DNA from: Thermoplasma sp. | GTDB taxonomy: Archaea > Thermoplasmatota > Thermoplasmata > Thermoplasmatales > Thermoplasmataceae | DNA: 64,000 nucleotides | Direction: 5' to 3' | NCBI RefSeq assembly: GCF_008709555.1 | Contig: NZ_VYIJ01000002.1 | Span: 62,001-126,000 of the forward strand | Shown: piece by piece, positions 1-9,014 of the stretch | Layout: each line of letters opens with the position of its first letter | Numbering within the stretch: the stretch's first letter is position 1 | The notes under the pieces: generated by a model | What the model was told of the DNA's origin: nothing | What the model saw: the letters and a program-made list of their open reading frames with translations, nothing else | Databases searched by the model: none | Position numbers and translations under genes: made by a program

Positions 1-359
1 CCCTCAACGGTGCTGTCGTTGAGGCCAACGTTTAGAACAGTATCCATCATACCCGGCATGCTGACAGGTGCACCAGAACGAACTGAGACAAGCAGGGGGT
101 TCTTCTCGTCTCCAAACACCCTTCCAACCCTGTTTTCCAGGTCGTGAAGTGCCTGCATGACCTGATCCATCATACCCTCAGGGAAGCCACCGTTCTTCAG
201 AAAGGCAATGCATGCCTTCGTCGTTATTGTAAACCCCGGAGGCACGTTCAGCCCTATCTTTGTCATCTCAGCGAGGCCGGCACCCTTACCACCGAGGAGG
301 TCAACCATTTCTTTTCCTCCTTCATCAAATCTATAGACAAATTTCTCTCTTTGCGCCAC
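1..359 (-). CDS. ppdK: Pyruvate, phosphate dikinase, N-terminal part (cut by window edge)
   Basis: The protein enters from position 359 and runs off the left edge, so only about 119 N-terminal residues are present. They read as the PPDK/PEP-synthase nucleotide-binding domain: [17 protein letters not shown] near the start, [11 protein letters not shown], and [15 protein letters not shown] near the edge, which is a PPDK hallmark. The enzyme interconverts pyruvate, ATP and phosphate with PEP, AMP and pyrophosphate. The chosen start is a GTG at 359 preceded by AGGAAGG (very short spacing) and an A/T-rich TATA-like stretch about 25 nt upstream. Pyruvate kinase lies 9 kb away on the same strand. 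The family is clear; the choice between PPDK and PEP synthase rests on the MPGMMDT motif, which favours PPDK. Confidence 0.9.
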   Translation of the reverse strand, partial: MAQREKFVYRFDEGGKEMVDLLGGKGAGLAEMTKIGLNVPPGFTITTKACIAFLKNGGFPEGMMDQVMQALHDLENRVGRVFGDEKNPLLVSVRSGAPVSMPGMMDTVLNVGLNDSTVE

Positions 360-500
360 GCCTTCCTATTGAATGATATAAAAAGTTTTTTGCGGAAAAT
401 TTTTTGTTGAATTTTTCTCTTATACGAAAATCATTATTAAAAGAACGTTATTCGAAAGGGACGTACAAACTTTATATAACAGGTGCAATAAAGTTTATAT

Positions 501-1208
501 ATGGATAGACATTCGATAACGACAAGTTTTGGAAACCTGTCATACCTTGAACGGCCAGGCTCTTACCCGCTCGTATTTCTCCACGGTCTCGGTGGTTCGG
601 GCAACAACTGGCTGAGGTTGGATAGGTTTCTGGATAGAAAATTCAGAATGATCTGCTTCGATCTGCTGGGCCATGGAAGGAGCGATAAGCCGAGGATCGA
701 ATACACCTTGGAGGTTCAGGCATCGGCGATAATGGATGCGTTAACCAAACTCGGAATAGAAAGGTTCACGCTTATTGGAAATTCCTATGGAGGATGGATA
801 TCGCTTTATATTACCCTGAAGAAGAAGCTCCCTGATTACCTAGTTCTTGTTGACAGTGCAGGACTCAATCCGACCATAGCCGAAAGGGGCAAAGAAGATC
901 TGGACGAATTTGTTAAAAAGGTTATGTCCGTTGAGGACGGAAACGACGAATACGTCATAAGGAACATATCGGTCAACAATTCAAGGGATGAATGGAAGAT
1001 GAAGGATGAGGATCTGAGATCAATAAGAGCGAAGACGATAATAATCTGGGGTACTGCAGACAACATACTTAGCATCGAATACGGGAGAAGGTTCCATGAT
1101 CTCATACCTAACAGTCTCCTCTTTGAAATACCCTATGCTAAGCACACACCACAGATAACGCATCCACAAATTGTATCCAGGATAATAAATGAGAACGTCA
1201 GAATCTGA
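501..1208 (+). CDS. Alpha/beta hydrolase
   Basis: A 235-residue single-domain alpha/beta hydrolase. The oxyanion motif HGLGG is at about residue 28, the nucleophile elbow GNSYGG near residue 97, an acid in the GTADNIL segment and the catalytic histidine in AKHTPQ near the C-terminus. The substrate cannot be read from the sequence; relatives include esterases and C-C bond hydrolases. There is no signal peptide, so it is cytoplasmic. A TATA box (TTTATATAAC) is centred about 26 nt before the ATG, which predicts a leaderless mRNA. The 3' end overlaps the convergent nitrilase-like gene by 11 nt. Confidence 0.85.
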   Translation: MDRHSITTSFGNLSYLERPGSYPLVFLHGLGGSGNNWLRLDRFLDRKFRMICFDLLGHGRSDKPRIEYTLEVQASAIMDALTKLGIERFTLIGNSYGGWISLYITLKKKLPDYLVLVDSAGLNPTIAERGKEDLDEFVKKVMSVEDGNDEYVIRNISVNNSRDEWKMKDEDLRSIRAKTIIIWGTADNILSIEYGRRFHDLIPNSLLFEIPYAKHTPQITHPQIVSRIINENVRI

Positions 1209-1956
1209 TGTTCTCCACCACAGGAAACGAATAGGTTCCTGGATCCTCTTCATACCTCCTCTCACGCCCCTCCTCATACTCCGATGGATCTATTGTGATT
1301 TCGAAAATTGTTTCATGTGATATGGTCTTCCTAATCCTGAAACCAGTTCCATCCCTGTAAGGGACAACCGCGATCGAATTTCCTTCAAAGGGATCGGAAC
1401 TGGAATTCACAGACACGACTGGCACTCTGTTTTCCAGTGACCTCGCTGATATATAGAGATGCCACTCCTCCACAAAGTTTGACCTTATGAGAGACGGGTT
1501 CAGGATTAAATTGCAGCCTTCCCTCATTAGAACCTTTGAATAGTACGGAAAATCTATGTCGTAGCACACTGGAATTCCTATTTTAAGATCGTCACCTGAA
1601 AACACGCGTATCGAAGATCCTGCTTTGTATCTTATTGGTTCGTCCGCGAAGAGCGATATCTTGTCCTGATGCCCAACCATCTTTCCGTAGTGGAAAAGAT
1701 ACGATCTGTTATAGAGCGAGGATCCCTCACGGACGCTGAAGGATCCTGGTATGAAGAAGGGTATGTTATCAATATCGATGCTGTCAAGAAGCGACAGGAC
1801 CTCTTCCTCTGTGTATTCCCCAGTCACCCATTTTTCAGGGAATAGGAGGACATCTGATGATATGTCCGATATCAGCATCCTCATCGTGTCCAAAGCCTCG
1901 ATCTTCTCGGTTCTCCTTGCCTGGACGCCCGTTATCTTTATCATTCCGGTTTCCAT
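1198..1956 (-). CDS. Carbon-nitrogen hydrolase (nitrilase superfamily)
   Basis: A 252-residue nitrilase-fold amidohydrolase with the expected Glu-Lys-Cys triad: Glu in LLFPEKW (about residue 41), Lys in GHQDKISLF and Cys in [10 protein letters not shown]. Members hydrolyse omega-amides, carbamoyl or nitrile groups; the substrate is unknown here. The start at 1956 is favoured because GAGGT lies 6 nt upstream, placed over the stop of coaBC. It follows coaBC by only 9 nt, so the two are probably cotranscribed, which weakly suggests a role in coenzyme or amide metabolism. A second in-frame ATG four codons downstream is possible. Confidence 0.85.
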   Translation of the reverse strand: METGMIKITGVQARRTEKIEALDTMRMLISDISSDVLLFPEKWVTGEYTEEEVLSLLDSIDIDNIPFFIPGSFSVREGSSLYNRSYLFHYGKMVGHQDKISLFADEPIRYKAGSSIRVFSGDDLKIGIPVCYDIDFPYYSKVLMREGCNLILNPSLIRSNFVEEWHLYISARSLENRVPVVSVNSSSDPFEGNSIAVVPYRDGTGFRIRKTISHETIFEITIDPSEYEEGRERRYEEDPGTYSFPVVENIRF

Positions 1957-1965
1957 GCCTCAACC

Positions 1966-3150
1966 TCATATCATGGAGGAGAGCTGCTCAAGAAGCATCC
2001 TCGTCATCATCGGTTTCGGCGCATTTTCCAGGAATCTCGATCCATCCTTCCAGACAAAACGATAGTTGTTCCTGACCCTCCCGAATGGATCATGATCGTA
2101 GGTGTTGACAACAGCCAGATCGATCTTTCCGTCGAAATGCGCCATGGCATCCTCGTTAAGATCGTCGGTCAGGCGGAATGCAACAAGCTTTCCCCTGAAT
2201 TTCTCCCTTACCCTGTATATCAGTTTCTCCCTCGGCTCCAGCGTTATCTTCAGAGTCTCGTCGCTGCTGTACTTCCTCTGGGATCTTTCCGCTACCCTGA
2301 AGTCTGGAAGCGCTGCGCTAACTATGACTGCATCGTATCCTTTATTGATCTCCTCCATGGTCTTATCTTCGAATTCGTCCATACTGCGTGCTTCGACATA
2401 CCCAACATAACCCGGAAGATCGAACTGCGTGTTTCCCACATAGGTGATGGTGGATGCACCAAGCCTGTAGGCATTCCTGGCAAGCCACACGCCGGTGAAA
2501 CCGCTCCCTGCGTTTGTTATTGAACGTACAGGGTCTATTGGCTCCTCTCCACGGCCTGATACTATCAGTATCCTCTTTCCATAGAGATCCCTGTGAACAG
2601 CCCTGCACAAGGAGTCAATTATTGCCGCGTTGCCGCTGAGCTTTGCCTTCTCGTCATCGTATATGGGATCAACAAAGGTAACGCCAAGGGACTTGAGCTT
2701 CGCAATATTCTCCTGGTTTATGGGGTTCTCCATCATGCTGCGATGCATGGCTGGAGCTACCACGGTCTTAACGCCATGGCCAAAGGCAAAGGAGAAGAAG
2801 AGTGATGGAACGCTGTCTGTTATGCCATTTGCCATCTTTCCCAGCGTGTTGTACGAGGCCGGTGCTATAAGAAGTATCTTCCTTTCCGGATTTTCTGAGA
2901 AGAGCGATATGTGTTCAATGCGGCCTGTAATCTCAGTTACCACGTCCTTCTCAGAGGCCCATTTCATCACCTCGGGACTGACCATGACGGCCGAACTCTG
3001 ACTCATGCCAACAATGACCTCGGCGCCCTCACGCCTCAGATCCCTCACCAGGTCAGGAATCCTGTAAATAGATATGCTTCCAGATGTGGCGACTATCACC
3101 GTATAACCCTCCAGCATTCTGGAGTAAGAATTCTCATCATAGGGCAGCAT
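1966..3150 (-). CDS. coaBC: Phosphopantothenoylcysteine decarboxylase/phosphopantothenate-cysteine ligase
   Basis: A 394-residue bifunctional coenzyme A biosynthesis enzyme. The N-terminal half is the FMN-dependent CoaC decarboxylase (VIVATSGSIS near residue 20, LLIAPASYNTLGK, and APAMHRSM as in the family PAMH motif). The C-terminal half is CoaB, which couples phosphopantothenate to cysteine using CTP (SGRGEEPIDPVRSITNAGSG, then a Rossmann-like region). Archaea use this route after making phosphopantothenate by a different upstream path. It is the first gene of a likely two-gene unit with the nitrilase-like gene and is divergent from the TrmB-type regulator. Confidence 0.95.
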   Translation of the reverse strand: MLPYDENSYSRMLEGYTVIVATSGSISIYRIPDLVRDLRREGAEVIVGMSQSSAVMVSPEVMKWASEKDVVTEITGRIEHISLFSENPERKILLIAPASYNTLGKMANGITDSVPSLFFSFAFGHGVKTVVAPAMHRSMMENPINQENIAKLKSLGVTFVDPIYDDEKAKLSGNAAIIDSLCRAVHRDLYGKRILIVSGRGEEPIDPVRSITNAGSGFTGVWLARNAYRLGASTITYVGNTQFDLPGYVGYVEARSMDEFEDKTMEEINKGYDAVIVSAALPDFRVAERSQRKYSSDETLKITLEPREKLIYRVREKFRGKLVAFRLTDDLNEDAMAHFDGKIDLAVVNTYDHDPFGRVRNNYRFVWKDGSRFLENAPKPMMTRMLLEQLSSMI

Positions 3151-3345
3151 GCATGTACATCATTCGATCATAGAAATACTATTGTCATACCATCAGTTTT
3201 CGGGATTATTCTTCAAATTTCTGTATAACCTATTTAATTTCTTTAATATTATAATTAAGACATTAATCATTTAATATTGGCAAATACGTAAAAATTCCGT
3301 TATGAAAATTGAAAAGGTTTTTAATTAATAATAATATTAGTAGTT

Positions 3346-4062
3346 GTGGAAGCTAATAACGGAAAGATGGAGAGGATTCAGGAGATGCTCCGCATGTTCG
3401 GACTCTCTTCCTATGAGGCTCAGGGTTTTGCAGCGCTCGTTTACCACGGTGTCGCCAATGCTGACACCATAGCCAGCACGGCCAACATTCCCAGGACGTC
3501 CGCTTACAAGGTGATGGAATCGCTTGTAAGAAAGGGGCTGGCAAAGGCCACAGAGGGCAGACCGAGGATGTTCAAACCGGCAAAGATGGAAGAGATAAGG
3601 GACTACTATGAGGAGAAACTGCAACAGCTCTTCAGGGATCTCAAGGAACTTGAGGATAATGCGCCGTCGAGAGGTGAACCGCAGCTGATATACACTATAA
3701 ATGGTTCACAGAAGGTGATGGAGAAAATAGAGGAGATGATAAACCTCACGGAACATGAGATCATAATATCCACGCCAAAGATAATAGAGATCAGAAAGCT
3801 GATGAAGAAACCCATTGAAAATGCCATAAAGAGGGGGGCCAGGGTTGTATTCGTTATACCTCCAAACAAGAGGGTTCCTGCAAACGTTATAGTTTACAGG
3901 AGGGATGGCCTCATAGCCACGGATATAGTCAGCGATCAGAACAGGGCGTTGATAGCCGGCCCAGATCTGGAAACATGCGGGTACAGTGACAACCCTATGC
4001 TCAGCATGCACGTTTATCAGTTCATAAACATACTCATAAATAAGCCCGAAATCCAGGGATAG
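3346..4062 (+). CDS. TrmB-family transcriptional regulator
   Basis: A 238-residue regulator. Residues 1-80 form a winged helix-turn-helix (LSSYEAQGFAAL, then IPRTSAYKVMESLVRKGLA), a coiled-coil linker follows (EEKLQQLFRDLKELE), and the C-terminal half is the PLD-like sensor region of TrmB proteins, which in characterised members binds sugars. The start is drawn at a GTG that would be leaderless behind an A/T-rich TATA (TTTTTAATTAATAA); an ATG at 3367 is the alternative. It is followed closely by the endonuclease IV gene. The regulated genes are unknown; the divergent coaBC promoter shares the intergenic region. Confidence 0.85.
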   Translation: MEANNGKMERIQEMLRMFGLSSYEAQGFAALVYHGVANADTIASTANIPRTSAYKVMESLVRKGLAKATEGRPRMFKPAKMEEIRDYYEEKLQQLFRDLKELEDNAPSRGEPQLIYTINGSQKVMEKIEEMINLTEHEIIISTPKIIEIRKLMKKPIENAIKRGARVVFVIPPNKRVPANVIVYRRDGLIATDIVSDQNRALIAGPDLETCGYSDNPMLSMHVYQFINILINKPEIQG

Positions 4063-4064
4063 CC

Positions 4065-4910
4065 TTGATAGATGAAGACCTGAGATCCCTGGCGAAAAAA
4101 TACGTGATAGGAGGCCACATATCCGTTGCTGGTGGGCTTCATAATGGCCCGGCGAGAGCGAGCGAATTTGGCTTTCCGACCTTCCAGTTCTTTTCCAAGA
4201 ATCAGATGCGCTGGTCATCCCCACCGATGAAGGAGGAGGAAGCCATTGCATTCAAATCCGAAGTGTATAAATACGCCATTAAAAGTACGATGGTCCACGC
4301 CTCATACCTTATAAATCTCGCGTCTGCTGATCCAGAACTCTTCAGAAAGTCCAGCGATGCATTTTACGATGAGATATCCAGATCGGATATGCTTGGTTCC
4401 ACGTTCCTCACTGTTCATCCAGGGTCTAACCCTGACAGGAAGGGTGGGATCGATAGAATCAGGAACGCCCTCTCCTCCGTTGGCAATCATGATGTTATGA
4501 TATTAATAGAAAACACGGCTGGGCAGGGGAACGTTATTGGGACGGGACTTGAAGAGGTTTCGAGGATCATAGATGTATCGGATAAGCGGATTGGTGTGTG
4601 CATTGACACCTGCCACGCGTGGGCTTCCAGTTATGATCTCAAGGATTCCTATGAGGAGTTCATCATATCGCTCGATAGCACCATAGGCCTTGACAGAGTA
4701 TTTGCGTTTCACCTGAACGATGCAAAACGTGAGAGGGGGAGCAGGATCGACCGTCACGAACTGATAGGAAAGGGAACGATCGACGGCGGGCTGATAAATC
4801 TCATAAGAGATGAACGCCTAAGGGAAAAACCAAAGATCATGGAAACGCCATTTGGCGAAGCCAGATTCGAGGAAAATCTAAGGTATATTCAATCCAAGAT
4901 CGGTGAATAA
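4065..4910 (+). CDS. nfo: Endonuclease IV (AP endonuclease)
   Basis: A 281-residue TIM-barrel AP endonuclease that cleaves DNA 5' of abasic sites in base excision repair. Family motifs in order are GGHISVAGGL near the N-terminus, LTVHPGSNPD, ILIENTAGQG, VCIDTCHAWASSYD, FHLNDAKRERGSRIDRHE and METPFGE, which provide the His, Asp and Glu ligands for three metal ions. The start is taken as TTG at 4065, two nucleotides after the upstream stop; the nearby ATG is out of frame. The next gene begins with no gap, so TrmB-nfo-DUF1015 probably form one transcript. Confidence 0.93.
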   Translation: MIDEDLRSLAKKYVIGGHISVAGGLHNGPARASEFGFPTFQFFSKNQMRWSSPPMKEEEAIAFKSEVYKYAIKSTMVHASYLINLASADPELFRKSSDAFYDEISRSDMLGSTFLTVHPGSNPDRKGGIDRIRNALSSVGNHDVMILIENTAGQGNVIGTGLEEVSRIIDVSDKRIGVCIDTCHAWASSYDLKDSYEEFIISLDSTIGLDRVFAFHLNDAKRERGSRIDRHELIGKGTIDGGLINLIRDERLREKPKIMETPFGEARFEENLRYIQSKIGE

Positions 4911-6068
4911 GTGGAAGTCAGACCTTTCAGACCACTCATATACAGGAAGGAAATAGACGGCATGATCTCTCCACCATTCGATGCCATCACACCAAAGCAG
5001 GAGATAGAATTAAAGAGAAACCCATACAATATAACGTACCTGACTCTGCCAAAGGGTAAGGACGGTGTCTCCCATGCGAAGGTGATAATGGAGAACTGGA
5101 TAGAAAACGGAGTTCTGATCAGGGCGGAGAGAGAGTGTATAATCGTGCTCAGGCAGACCTTCTGCGCGGATAAGAGGCAGATAAACAGATACGGAATAAT
5201 CGCCAAGGTCCGCGTATTTCCAGAAAACGGCGATGTGATACCACACGAGATGACCTTCGAGGAGTTCGTGAGGGACAGAGAGTTGCTGATGGAGGGCATA
5301 GGCAGCCAGCTAGAACCAATATTCCTCGTCACAATCAGGAACGAACTCCCGCAGTATCTGAAGACCATAACCGACGGCCTCAGGGAGGATAACAGGTATT
5401 ACGGGCCGGAGAACGTGGAGAATCACGTCTACTATATCTACGATCACAAAGAGATACAGAAGATAACCAATATGCTCAGAAACGATGTGGCCATGGTTGC
5501 CGATGGACATCACAGGCTTCAAGCTACAAAGAATATAGCGGCCAGGCAGTCAGGAACAGCAAAGGAATTCTGGAGCTACGCCATGTCCTATGTGACTTCG
5601 ATACATGACGAGGGTATTATGATAGGTGGGGTACACAGGGTTGTATCCAATAGGTTCAAATTTGATGTGGATGCCGCATCGAAGTACTTTCACATAGACC
5701 AGTGCGATAGGATAGCCGGTAGCGATCCTGTGGTTTACGATGGGCACTTCTACTGCATAAGACCGCGTGAAAACATATACGACAACCCGATCGATGCCAT
5801 CAATGATTTCCTGTTTTCCAAGACTACCGGTATGTCAATACTGGATCTGGAGAGGGATGTGATATACACGCATGACTATTCAGAGGTCGTGAATCTGGTG
5901 AACTCAGGAAGTTTCTCATTCGGCGTTATAATGCCAGATTGGGACAAGGATCATCTGATAAAATTACTTCTATCCAGAAAGATCCTTCCGCAGAAATCCA
6001 CATACTTCTATCCCAAGATCCCTTCTGGCATCTCCATAGACAGCATATCAGAATTTTCGCTGAGCTGA
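4911..6068 (+). CDS. DUF1015 family protein
   Basis: A 385-residue protein of the DUF1015 family. Visible family features are an N-terminal EVRPFRPLIY, SPPFDAITP, the central NPYNITYLTLP segment and the signature VADGHHRLQAT near residue 190. The GTG start directly follows the nfo stop, so the genes are translationally close. I recall that a DGHHR-type motif occurs in ParB-like kinases acting on free serine, so a small-molecule kinase role is possible, but this is inference. No transmembrane segment or signal peptide is seen. Confidence 0.8.
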   Translation: MEVRPFRPLIYRKEIDGMISPPFDAITPKQEIELKRNPYNITYLTLPKGKDGVSHAKVIMENWIENGVLIRAERECIIVLRQTFCADKRQINRYGIIAKVRVFPENGDVIPHEMTFEEFVRDRELLMEGIGSQLEPIFLVTIRNELPQYLKTITDGLREDNRYYGPENVENHVYYIYDHKEIQKITNMLRNDVAMVADGHHRLQATKNIAARQSGTAKEFWSYAMSYVTSIHDEGIMIGGVHRVVSNRFKFDVDAASKYFHIDQCDRIAGSDPVVYDGHFYCIRPRENIYDNPIDAINDFLFSKTTGMSILDLERDVIYTHDYSEVVNLVNSGSFSFGVIMPDWDKDHLIKLLLSRKILPQKSTYFYPKIPSGISIDSISEFSLS

Positions 6069-6256
6069 ATTTTTGCCAATATTGGAGTTAACAAACCTTC
6101 ACCTGAAGCGGTATCAGATCTGTCCGATTAAAATGGCAGGTATCGGTGCAGACTCAGGAATAGAAATCTTTTTGTGTATCTGAACTATTCAACTGCGACG
6201 TATGGTGATGTTGCCGGCTCACCCGAAAATGATGTTGTGCTGGCCGTTTTATGTAC

Positions 6257-6329
6257 GCCACTGTAGCTCAGTTGGTAGAGCAGCTGATTCGTAATCAGCA
6301 GGTCGGGGGATCGATGCCCTCCAGTGGCT
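6257..6329 (+). tRNA. tRNA-Thr (CGT)
   Basis: A 73-nt cloverleaf without encoded CCA. The 7-bp acceptor is GCCACTG with CAGTGGC and discriminator T. The D arm includes AGCTCAGTTGGTAGAGC, the anticodon stem is GCTGA/TCAGC around TTCGTAA (anticodon CGT), and the T stem is GGGGG/CCCTC with one G-T pair. The T loop reads ATCGATG, so the usual TTC start is ATC. No intron is present. Confidence 0.93.
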
Positions 6330-6392
6330 TATCTTTTGAATTGATGGTGAAGATGAGATGAAGTTATATTACGATGGCTGATATCTGACTGT

Positions 6393-7505
6393 ATGGATAT
6401 CACTAGACTTCACGAAGCGGGTGAAAAAATCAAGGAAATGCTTAAAAAGACTGGTTATTACAGCGAACCAAATACTTACCAACCAGATCTGTCTGATGGA
6501 AAGATATCATTTTCTTATGCATATCCAATAAAGGCTTTCGAGAAATTTCTTGGCTACTACGACAGCGAAAACAGAGTAGCCTTCAACCCCTCAATCTCCA
6601 TGCGCACTGACTTCTCCTTTTGCCTGGCCGCCTGCAGATACAGGAAGGACGAAGACAAGGATACCATTGTGCTTGACGGAGAGTCAGACGAAAAATACTA
6701 TAGGAAGGCGAAATTTGCCCTCGATAAATTCCGCCATGAGTACTCCATCAAGGGTTCCTTCGATTTCTACATCAGGAGATACCGAAGATATCAGAGAGCC
6801 AAGGGTCTGAGCGAATCCTCGGCTGTAGCAGCAGCAGTTTCGAGGGCACTGGTCTCTACCGTTTTCGGTGATGATGCGGCAGCGGATGATGTTTTCGTTT
6901 CGAGATATGCAAGGCTGGTTTCTGGATCTGGTACAAGGGCAGCTCATGATGGGATATCCATGTGGCTCTCGTATCCTGGCATGGATATCAAAGACTGCGC
7001 CGCATTCAAGGTCGGAGAAAACCAAAAAAGAATTCATTATGGTGTCTTTCCGAAATACAGCGATATACCGACTGACAGCGCACACAGAGTGGCCATGAAT
7101 TCGATATTCTACGATAGATGGGTTGAGGAGAAATTCAATAATGTACTGAGACTTATCCCCGAAAGGTTCGACATAGACGATCTCCTCAAAATAGGAGAAA
7201 GCGATATGCTGAGGCTGAATTCTGTCCTGATGTCAGAAGGGTTAGTAATCCAGACCGCAGAGAGTATAAGAATCATTCATGAGATCCTCAAATTCAAATC
7301 TAAGAATGATGGTCTGTATTTCACCGCTGATACAGGCCCCTCAATAGCAATCTTCTCTTCCGATAGATCTATAATAGATGAATTCAGGGAGAATGTGGAG
7401 GATGAATACCTAGATGGAACTTACAATTTTGATGAATATAAATCAAAAATGAGCGAATTCAGCAGAGAAGTACAGGATTATTTCATGCACATATCCACTA
7501 GGTAG
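6393..7505 (+). CDS. Mevalonate 3,5-bisphosphate decarboxylase (diphosphomevalonate decarboxylase family)
   Basis: A 370-residue GHMP-fold protein related to diphosphomevalonate decarboxylase. It keeps a GHMP-type loop (KGLSESSAVAAA, residues 138-149), the SGSGTRAAHDGISMW segment that matches the family SGSACRS..GG..W, and the catalytic Asp in TADTGPS (Asp313). It lacks the family N-terminal KYWGK; the corresponding region reads YAYPIKAFEKFLGY. In Thermoplasma the mevalonate pathway runs through mevalonate 3-phosphate and 3,5-bisphosphate, and the T. acidophilum homologue near pyruvate kinase has been assigned the decarboxylation to isopentenyl phosphate; that assignment is recalled, not computed. 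A TATA (GTTATATTAC) lies about 24 nt before the ATG, consistent with a leaderless mRNA. Confidence 0.82.
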   Translation: MDITRLHEAGEKIKEMLKKTGYYSEPNTYQPDLSDGKISFSYAYPIKAFEKFLGYYDSENRVAFNPSISMRTDFSFCLAACRYRKDEDKDTIVLDGESDEKYYRKAKFALDKFRHEYSIKGSFDFYIRRYRRYQRAKGLSESSAVAAAVSRALVSTVFGDDAAADDVFVSRYARLVSGSGTRAAHDGISMWLSYPGMDIKDCAAFKVGENQKRIHYGVFPKYSDIPTDSAHRVAMNSIFYDRWVEEKFNNVLRLIPERFDIDDLLKIGESDMLRLNSVLMSEGLVIQTAESIRIIHEILKFKSKNDGLYFTADTGPSIAIFSSDRSIIDEFRENVEDEYLDGTYNFDEYKSKMSEFSREVQDYFMHISTR

Positions 7506-7995
7506 AATTTCCGCAGTGATCTACTCCTCAGCTAAGCTTTGGAACTTTTTCCTTTCAGCGAAGAGACCTCCGCTTGTATTGGCATATGTAATACACCGCA
7601 GATACGATCTCCACAGGCCAGAATTCGGAACGCACCGACCCTACTCAGCTGTTTCGTTTATACTGTTTGGTTATTACAATATATAAACTTATACCGGACT
7701 TCTTCATTATCTTTTCCATAGTGGGAAACCCATGTATCTCAAGTCCGAAGGAGAGTCTTACTGCTCCCCCCAACCCCTAACTTTTCTATAAATTTGCACG
7801 TATTCCTTCGCATGTCATTTAAGCTGATGTCTACACCTGTCATTCACCCGCGATCAGTGAAGCGATTACATTTTATGAAGAAGCACTATTATCCACCATG
7901 TCATCTTTAGCCTGTAATACCCTTGCAATATCACGCATCACATTCGAAGAAGAAAGTAAACATTCTGATATAGCGGAATATGTGGTGAACCAGAA
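7506..7995. other. Intergenic stretch with IS relic, otherwise no gene seen
   Basis: A 490-nt gap. Positions 7516-7795 hold the decayed right end of an IS200/IS605-like element (separate entry). From about 7800 to 7995 I see no open frame of quality and no RNA structure; the last 30 nt form the untranslated lead-in to cbiZ. Confidence 0.6.
7516..7795 (-). mobile_element. Decayed IS200/IS605-like right end, copy 1
   Basis: On the minus strand the segment starts near 7795 with TTATAGAAAAGTTAGGGG and ends near 7516 with AGCTTAGCTGAGGAGTAG followed by ATCAC. A broken reading frame shows GLGGAVRLSFGLEIHG near its beginning and RSEFWPVEIVSA further on, which resembles the C-terminal tail of TnpB-type proteins. 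Three other copies at 25.2, 52.6 and 57.7 kb share these blocks. It lies 11 nt past the stop of the decarboxylase gene. No TnpA or full TnpB is present. The family assignment is inference from the terminal hairpin type and the tail motif. Confidence 0.55.
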
Positions 7996-8643
7996 TTGTC
8001 TCACAGAACCTATAAACTGACTGAAGCAGCGGATCATTATCTCGTGCAATTCGAATGCGATGTCCGCTCCATTAGCTCAGCTCCGTACAACGGTGGTTGC
8101 GGTCTAAGAAGACGCTACATCAACAGGCATGTGAATAATAACTATGCATCAGACGTTAAAGTCGAAGTTGAAGAATTCCTGATGTTGAAAGGTATCCCGG
8201 ATTCTGGTACTGTAGTAACGCTCACGGCTGCAGACATATCAAAGTACGTTCGAATGTCGAAAAGAGTTGGGGATTGGTATATTGATCTTTTCCTTACTGC
8301 AGGGCTGGACAATGCGCTCTCAATCGGGAACAGGTATGGAAAGCCAGGTACAATAAACATAGCTGTGATCACGGATATGCCGTTGAACCAGTCTGCAATG
8401 GTAAATCTTATACAGTCAATAGTTGAGTCCAAGGCGCAATTCATGAATGACCATGATGTCCGTGACATCAGGACAGATAGGAGAGCACCTGGCACCTCAA
8501 CAGACACAGTTTCGATCTTCGTCACCACAGCTGAGGAAAAACTGGAGTATGCTGGCAGACTCACCGATGCAGGATACTATACTTCTATGATGGTCTACAA
8601 CGCCCTGGCCTTATCCCACAAAAGCAATAGGGATCGGTCTTAA
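7996..8643 (+). CDS. cbiZ: Adenosylcobinamide amidohydrolase (CbiZ)
   Basis: A 215-residue CbiZ-family protein. The diagnostic segments are SSAPYNGG near residue 27, the FLTAGLDNA region, PGTINIAVITD, an SAMVNLIQSIVESKAQ helix and GTSTDTVSIF near residue 167. CbiZ removes the aminopropanol side chain of adenosylcobinamide to give adenosylcobyric acid, allowing salvage of incomplete corrinoids. The start is a TTG, the only initiator between the upstream in-frame stop at 7966 and the conserved region. No other cobalamin gene is nearby, which fits a salvage rather than a synthesis role. Confidence 0.8.
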   Translation: MSHRTYKLTEAADHYLVQFECDVRSISSAPYNGGCGLRRRYINRHVNNNYASDVKVEVEEFLMLKGIPDSGTVVTLTAADISKYVRMSKRVGDWYIDLFLTAGLDNALSIGNRYGKPGTINIAVITDMPLNQSAMVNLIQSIVESKAQFMNDHDVRDIRTDRRAPGTSTDTVSIFVTTAEEKLEYAGRLTDAGYYTSMMVYNALALSHKSNRDRS

Positions 8644-8725
8644 TATAGACATGAGGCAATTGAATTTTGTCCATCGCGATGATCCCGTAATCAATCTTTA
8701 AATAGCATGCATTCATCGTTAAATT

Positions 8726-8998
8726 ATGGTCATCGTTCGCTATTATGCCACGTTGAGGCCAATTACAAAGAAAAAAGAAGAGACCTTCAACGGAATCAAA
8801 AAGGTATCAGATCTTCTTGAGAAGCTCAAGGCAGAGTATGGTAATGAATTCGTCAAGCAGATGTATGATGGTGATAACCTGTTCAAGAACGTGATCATAC
8901 TCATCAACGGCAATAATATAACATCTCTGAACGGACTGGAGACCGAATTAAAGGACGAAGACAAGATCGATCTGTTTCCACCGGTTGCCGGTGGTTGA
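8726..8998 (+). CDS. MoaD/ThiS-type ubiquitin-like sulfur carrier
   Basis: A 90-residue beta-grasp protein ending in the di-glycine VAGG required for adenylation and thiocarboxylation. The family pattern is intact: [10 protein letters not shown] at the start, [13 protein letters not shown] in the middle and [16 protein letters not shown] at the end. Such proteins carry sulfur for molybdopterin, thiamine or tRNA thiolation, and in some archaea are conjugated to proteins. No MoaE, ThiF or E1-like gene lies next to it, so the pathway is open. It converges on pyruvate kinase. Confidence 0.88.
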   Translation: MVIVRYYATLRPITKKKEETFNGIKKVSDLLEKLKAEYGNEFVKQMYDGDNLFKNVIILINGNNITSLNGLETELKDEDKIDLFPPVAGG

Positions 8999-9014
8999 TA
9001 AAAGATCCTGCTGA

